From Monocercomonoides exilis (Eukaryota > Preaxostyla > Oxymonadida > Polymastigidae): a stretch of 64,000 nucleotides of DNA. The notes below the pieces were generated by a model. It saw only the letters and a program-made list of their open reading frames with translations. It searched no databases and was not told where the DNA came from. Position 1 is the stretch's first letter, and the number at the start of each line of letters is the position of its first letter. The DNA lies in the NCBI GenBank assembly GCA_001643675.2, contig LSRY02000031.1:64501-128500 (forward strand), written 5' to 3'. Positions 58,831-64,000 of the stretch are shown here, one piece after another. The translations under genes and the position numbers were made by a program.

Positions 58831-59588
58831 AACATTGTTGCAACCATTTTTCCATCAAAAATATTTCAATTCATTATTATTAAAAAACGTCCAGTAGATT
58901 TAAGTTTTCATAGATTATTTCAAAATAACTGGGTTAATTCAAAATTCGAGGCTGAAACTTGAAATAACACGATTAATTTGAAAAAACCAATTTATTTCAC
59001 ATTTTATCTATTAATGCTTGTTTTCATGCTTCTGTTGAATTATCAACATTTCATCATTTAAAAAAAACTGTTTAAAAATGGTTTGATTTTTCTTTTATTT
59101 CCACTTTATTTTAATAAGTGTTTTTTATTCGTTTTGTTTTCCTTTCTCACAATTATTATTAATTTATATGTTCTTTTCTAATTTGAATAAGGATGGTGAT
59201 TTTTAATATTTGTGCTTTTATTTGAATTGAGTGGTCTTTATTCAAATTAACATAGGTTTATAAAAAAAACCTCCATTAATTCAAATCTTCCAACTTAATC
59301 TGCATTGTATCTAATCATTGGACAATTTTTGAACGATCTTGTACCAAAAGTTGTAATCAAAAAAGAATAATCAATTTGAACCTATTTTTTCTATTATGAG
59401 TGAATCGTGACATCTATATTTCTGATCAGATTATTTTTTGAGAAAGAGTCACCATTCGCATGTGCATATTCGAAGAAATCTGAGAAGGAATTTAGGAATA
59501 TAAGTGCTTCTCAAAAATTAACAAGTTTGCATGAAATTCACATTTTTTAGAAAAATAATAACAGGTGCATTTTGTTTTAATAATAGAA
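58831..59588. other. AT-rich region with scattered ATTCAAAT-type motifs
   Basis: Further loose copies of TTTATTTGAATT / TTATTCAAATTAAC occur at 59217-59290. This is the upstream region of helical-repeat copy E, so promoter elements may lie here, but none could be identified. Confidence 0.4.
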
Positions 59589-60896
59589 ATGCTTTTAAAA
59601 CTGGAAAGTTGTCCTTATGATGAAAGAAAACAGACAATTACCAAAATGTGCAGAATGGTCAGCAACATGGACAAGGAGGAATTGAAATTGGTTATTGAAA
59701 ACAATATTTTCAATACAATTGAAAATATGGTAGAGAACAAAAAAATTGCATTGGAATGCTTATTTCCGTTGTTGAAAGAAATTGAATATTGGAAAGAGAT
59801 GAAAAATATTTGGAGTCTTCATTTTGAAGAATCTTTGTTGTGTCAAAGATTTGAAAAGATGATTGTTGATGAAATTGAGAAGAAAGATGGAAAGAATGAA
59901 AAGTTTCTGATCAATCTTTGTGAACGCTATCTTTTGCTTAATGACGTATTTTCTTCAGACTTGGCATCTATTAGCATACCTTATCTTTTTGCAGTTGCTT
60001 CAAGCAAAGAGGAAAACGAAGAGATTCAAAGGGAAGTCGAGATAGTTTTATTAATAATGTGCAACTTAATAGATGCTGATGTTTGATTTCATTCGATTTA
60101 AAAAGAGTAATAAAGAGTCTTTTTTATTTTGTTCAAATTTGTAATTTTTTTCTCAAAGGGTATTGAAAAAGATCTTTTTTCGAATGGACTTGCTGACTTG
60201 GTCAAGTATCATAAACAGCATCACAACCTAACTCATGTTTCATACGAATCTGCTTGGATGATTTTAATTTGCCTATCTTCTTATAAAAAAGTTCATCTGA
60301 ATGAGATGGATTTTGTTAAAGAAGCAATACGAGAATTGGAAGAACTCTTGAAAAGTGTTGATTGGAAGAAACAGGAAAAGGATATTGAAATGTCCAAAAA
60401 CGTGTGCACAATAACAAGATGGTACTCGTCATTTGGGAGATGTTTCTTTTCCAACGAAACGTGGAAAGAAGAATGCGCAGAATTGGTTGCATTCAACGCA
60501 AAGTTGTGCAAAATAGCTAAAAAGAAGAGTGGATCTATTTCGAATTGCTGCTTTTTGCTTTATGAAACAATGATTCGGTTGAAAAAAGTGAACTTAGAAT
60601 GCTTCGTGAAAGAAGGTGTTGTTGATTCCATTTTAGAAGAAATTGTCCAATCAACACTTGAAAAGGAACTGATTTTTTACTGCTTAAATTTTTTTTCAGC
60701 GCTTTCGAAAATGCAGATATCTGGCTTTGATATTGAAAACTATGAATTGAATATTAAGAAAACGAAAAAAGAATTGTTTGTAAAGTTGGAGGAAGAAGGA
60801 TATGACGATATGATTATCAGCTTCAATGAACCATTTTTAAAGAGCGATTATTCAATCTATTTTAAAAAGATTGAAGATTATAATGTTTCACCCTGA
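59589..60896 (+). CDS. Two-exon helical-repeat (ARM-like) family protein, copy E (diverged)
   Basis: ATG 59589 (MLLKLESCPYDERKQ) was chosen because copy B starts at the equivalent codon. Exon 1 59589-60080, intron 60081-60158 (78 bp, GTTTGA...CAAAG), exon 2 60159-60896; phase 0, about 409 residues. Family marks survive (MDKEELKLVIENNIFNTI, FLINLCERYLLLND, EVEIVLLIMCNL; HHNLTHVSYESAWMILI, EMDFVKEAIRELEELL, VKEGVVDSILEEIVQS, LEEEGYDDMIISF), but identity to copies A-C is lower and the intron core is absent. No stop or frameshift. Soluble helical protein, function unknown. Confidence 0.78.
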
Positions 60897-61082
60897 TTTA
60901 TTTTTTTCTGGCAAGGAATCACATTTGTCTTTGAAACAAATAACTTGAATAACTTTTTCACAAATGTTTTTGAAGATTTTGTTTTTTTATATAAATAAAA
61001 ATTATGAAGATAATTGTATTCAAGTTGATATTTTTTTCTTTACTCTTTTGATCACTTATACCACAAGCGAGACTATTTTTTT

Positions 61083-63268
61083 ATGGCTGTGGCAACACTT
61101 ATTTTTCCAGGTAAAATTTGTTTTTCATAAAATATATACATCATTAAACTTTTTTTATTAATTTTTATTGCAGATGACTCTTTGAAAGAATCATTTGCCC
61201 AAGCACAAGTGCAGAAAAACAAACGTTGGATCAAGTGTGAAATTGAGAATGAGAAAATTGTAGAAAAGGACTCCGCACCTCCTTCAAACTCTGTTATTGA
61301 TGATTTTGAGAGCATTAGAAAATTTTTCGAAGGTTTGCAAGTGCCAATTAAAGTTATCACGAAAATATGTTAATTTTTTGTAATCTTGAATTATTTAAAA
61401 ATTAATTACCAGAATTTGAAGCTTGCTATATTCTATTTCGCTTGGACATGAACGATCCAAATTCCTGGATACTCATCAGATTTATTCATGAAAGATCTCT
61501 TGTGAGAAAAAGAATGCTCTATTCGTCTTCATCAGAAAATGTCAAGCGTTCTCTGGGGATGGCATGCTTCAAGTTCAATTTCTTTGGAGTGGAGAAAGAT
61601 AGCATGACGCTTACTCGCTTTGTGGAAGATAACTTAAGCCTTCTCACAGATTCAATAAAAAATGAACTTGCATCAATTGTGTCAACAATCACATCTGATA
61701 TAATTGAAGACGAAAAAGAGAGAGAACGAATAAGAAAATTGCAGAATGAAGTCCATGAGGAGATATATTCCACCGAAGAACGTGCGAAACGGGCAGAGGC
61801 ATGCTATACAATTAGAAAATTCTTTAATTTATAATTTATTTTTATTTGATCAAATTTTATTTCTAAATTGAGCAGGCAAGAATGGAAGTACATACTGGCG
61901 GATCGTCAACGTTAGACTATCCTGTGGACGATAGCGTTGATGCTGCGTTAATGAAAATGAAGGAAGGAAAATTGAACTTTATTGAATTGGTATGCTTTTG
62001 GGAAAAAAAATTAATTTTTTATTTGAAATGGAGCAGGGGGGGGGGGGGGAATAGATTGGAAAATAAATACAGATATTATTGACTTGTTTTTTACCATTTT
62101 GTTTTTGCTTGTGTAAAGACGTATATTTGAATCGTTTAACCTTTTTTTTTATTGAAAAATTACTTTTTTTGAATTAAAATTTTATGTTTAAATGAAATCA
62201 CATTTATGTGTTTATTCTAAAATTATATTTATTTATTTATTTATTTATTTCTTATTTCCCAAAACTTTTCAATATTATATAATTTTCATTTAACTTTGTT
62301 TTATTTTTTAAATATATTTAATTTATTCTAATTATATTTTTTTTCCCCAAACCCACAATAACGCCCTCCAGTCACTCATCAATGAAAGACTGACAGCCAC
62401 CCGCGAGACAGACTGTGCTGTCAGCAGCGTCTGCTCAGCAGTCGACTCAAAATTGCCTCATTTCTATGTCTTCCCGGCACCTGCTGAGATGGTCGGGAAG
62501 AGCGGGGCTTATGGTGTGGATGTGAGGGAGAGAGAGAGAGAGAGAGAAGAAGAAGAGAGAAGAAGAGAGAAGAAGAGAGAAGAAAATGAGGGGGGAAAAA
62601 TAAATGCTTATTATTATTTTATATTCAAAAAGAAATAATTTTATTGAAATTTTTGGTTTTTTGGTTTTTGATTGAGCTTCTAAAAGCATTCAGCATTGCT
62701 TTTAGTTACAACATTTGTACAGAATTTATTGAGAGCCTTGTTATTTTCAATATTTTTTAATTTTCATTCATTTATTTTTAAAAATTTCTTCTTCATTCAT
62801 TTTTTTGATTTAATATTTCACTTTTTGTTCAAACTTTTTTATCATTCCTTTTTTTCTCTTTCATTATCGTCTTCTTGTTCTTCTTCTACAAATAATTTTA
62901 TTTTCCTTTTCTTTCTTCTTCTCTTTCATTATTATTTTTATTTCTATTAAAATTTCTATATAATATTATTAACATAATCAATCTGCAGTGTTTGTGTATT
63001 CGTGTCCAACAGGCTGCCCTGTCCGCTCTCGTATGCAATATTCAATGGGAAAAGGATCAACCATCGACGTCATCAAAAAGAGAGGAATAAACATCATCAG
63101 AACTGTATGCTTATTTATCGTGATTGTTATTTTTCTTAATTTGCTTTTTCATCCTTTCTTTCATCCTTTCTTTCTCTTTCTCTCTCTCTTTCTCTTTCTT
63201 TCTTTTCCTCATATTCTTCCTCTTTTTACTTTTTCCTCTTCCTCTTCCTCTTCCTCTCTTCATCTCTC

Positions 63269-63299
<31 letters not shown>

Positions 63300-63617
63300 C
63301 TTTCTCTCTCTCTCTCCATCCAGATTGAATCCCAACAAGCAGAGTTAGATCTGACTGAAAAGAGCATTGCAGATGAGCTCTCAACTGTGTCTGTGTCTCC
63401 TTCTCCTTCTCCTTCCTTCCCGTCTTCTTCGCCTCCTCCCTCTGAAAATGACTACATGGACAAGCCTTCCATTCAGAAAACTGGCAGAACTCAGACAAGA
63501 ACTATTAGTTTGATGCATTTTGCATTTATTTTATTTTATTTCTTTTATTTCTTTTTTTTTTTTCTTTCTTTTTTTTCTTCTCTTCTTATCTTTTCTTATC
63601 ATTTATATTTTTTTCCC

Positions 63618-63659
<42 letters not shown>

Positions 63660-64000
63660 AAACAATATATCCATATTTATTAATATATTTCTATGTATAT
63701 ATTTATCTTAATATTTATCTTTCCATTCCTTATTCATTCACATCTGTCAGCACGTGTCCGCCCATCAGCTACTCATTCCACCAGCTCTTTTGCCCGCAGC
63801 TCGTTCCGCCCATCAGTCAAAATCCCTCTGAAAAGCTCTCCTTCTCCTTCTCCATCGCCTTCTTCTTCCTCTTCTTCCTCTTCCTCTTCTGCTGTTGCTG
63901 AGCAGAAAGAGACAGAAACTGAGGAAAAACCAAAGGAAGAGACAAAGGAAGAGATAAAAGAAGAGGTAAAGGAAGAGAATGAAGAGCAGACACCTGCAAA
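61083..64000 (+). CDS. TWF: Twinfilin (two ADF-H domains), eight exons, 3' end outside the window
   Basis: Exons: 61083-61110, 61174-61332, 61413-61798, 61876-61989, 62372-62513, 62989-63104, 63324-63507 and 63751 onward; all joins keep frame. ADF-H 1 lies in exons 1-3 (DDSLKESFAQAQ, FEACYILFRLDMND, WILIRFIHERSLVRKRMLYS, FGVEKDSMTL). ADF-H 2 lies in exons 4-7 (LDYPVDDSVDAALMKMKEGK, LPHFYVFPAP, VFVYSCPTGCPVRSRMQYS). The order and the VRxRM(L/Q)YS actin-binding helix in both domains fit twinfilin, which sequesters ADP-actin monomers and caps barbed ends. After ADF-H 2 comes a Ser/Pro-rich then Lys/Glu-rich tail that is longer than the short tail of animal twinfilins. The intron at 61799-61875 starts with GC, not GT. 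Intron 61990-62371 holds a run of 14 G. Confidence 0.88.
62527..62582. repeat. (GA)n / GAAGAGA microsatellite in a twinfilin intron
   Basis: GAGAGAGAGA followed by GAAGAAGAGAGAAGAAGAGA repeats, 14 bases inside the donor of intron 62514-62988. Purine-rich on the transcript strand, unlike the CT tracts next to acceptors. Confidence 0.75.
63259..63323 (+). repeat. (CT)n microsatellite as acceptor polypyrimidine tract
   Basis: A CT/TCTTT array runs straight into CCATCCAG, the acceptor of twinfilin exon 7. A second pure CT array (63619-63655) lies in the next intron, about 95 bases before its acceptor. The ABCC gene shows the same arrangement at 21154-21201. Confidence 0.8.

Noticed and set aside
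62988-63683. A single hydrophobic protein spanning the twinfilin 3' region
   Set aside because: It reads through two introns made of CT and TTT tracts; the exon parts belong to twinfilin.

Overview
The window looks like nuclear DNA of an anaerobic flagellate protist, most likely an oxymonad of the Monocercomonoides type. This is inferred from gene content recalled from memory, not from a search. The signs are: very AT-rich spacers; conserved genes broken by short introns (52-480 bp; donors GTATGC, GTTTGA, GTTTGC or GTGTGN); a giant TmcB-like membrane protein of the kind known from trichomonads and oxymonads; a two-exon helical-repeat gene family; and many copies of beta-helix surface receptors with one shared cytoplasmic tail. 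No bacterial operon structure, tRNA, rRNA or CRISPR array was seen.

Layout. 0-7.7 kb: a truncated receptor copy (also present inverted at 34-35.3 kb), a decayed Merlin-type transposase, then a kelch/cysteine-rich/transmembrane gene on the minus strand that is split by a foldback transposon with 464-bp arms. 7.8-9.8 kb: a pogo-like DNA transposon with TIRs, TA target duplication and a two-exon DDE transposase. 10.5-14 kb: a frameshifted receptor gene. 14.9-26.7 kb: three members of the two-exon helical family around a minus-strand ABCC (MRP) transporter that carries in-frame stops. 27.8-31.2 kb: receptor fragments and one unrecognised acidic, low-complexity gene. 32-37.5 kb: transposon relics and two copies of a 250-bp palindromic MITE. 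37.7-43.5 kb: the one large intact gene, about 1,893 residues after splicing, with a hemerythrin-like C-terminus. 44.5-45.6 kb: a second foldback element. 46.5-48.4 kb: another receptor pseudogene. 49.8-58.8 kb: a decayed helical-family copy and two convergent receptor pseudogenes, between inverted 300-bp repeats and with a third foldback at the centre. 59.6-60.9 kb: an intact helical-family gene. 61.1 kb to the end: an eight-exon twinfilin gene that runs off the window.

The genes do not form a pathway. Housekeeping genes (TmcB-like sensor, twinfilin, possibly the ABCC transporter) sit among an expanding and decaying set of surface receptors and helical-repeat proteins, broken and shuffled by at least four families of cut-and-paste or foldback elements. 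Several frameshifts fall in A, T or G runs, so some apparent pseudogenes could be assembly errors. The in-frame stops and transposon insertions are harder to explain that way.
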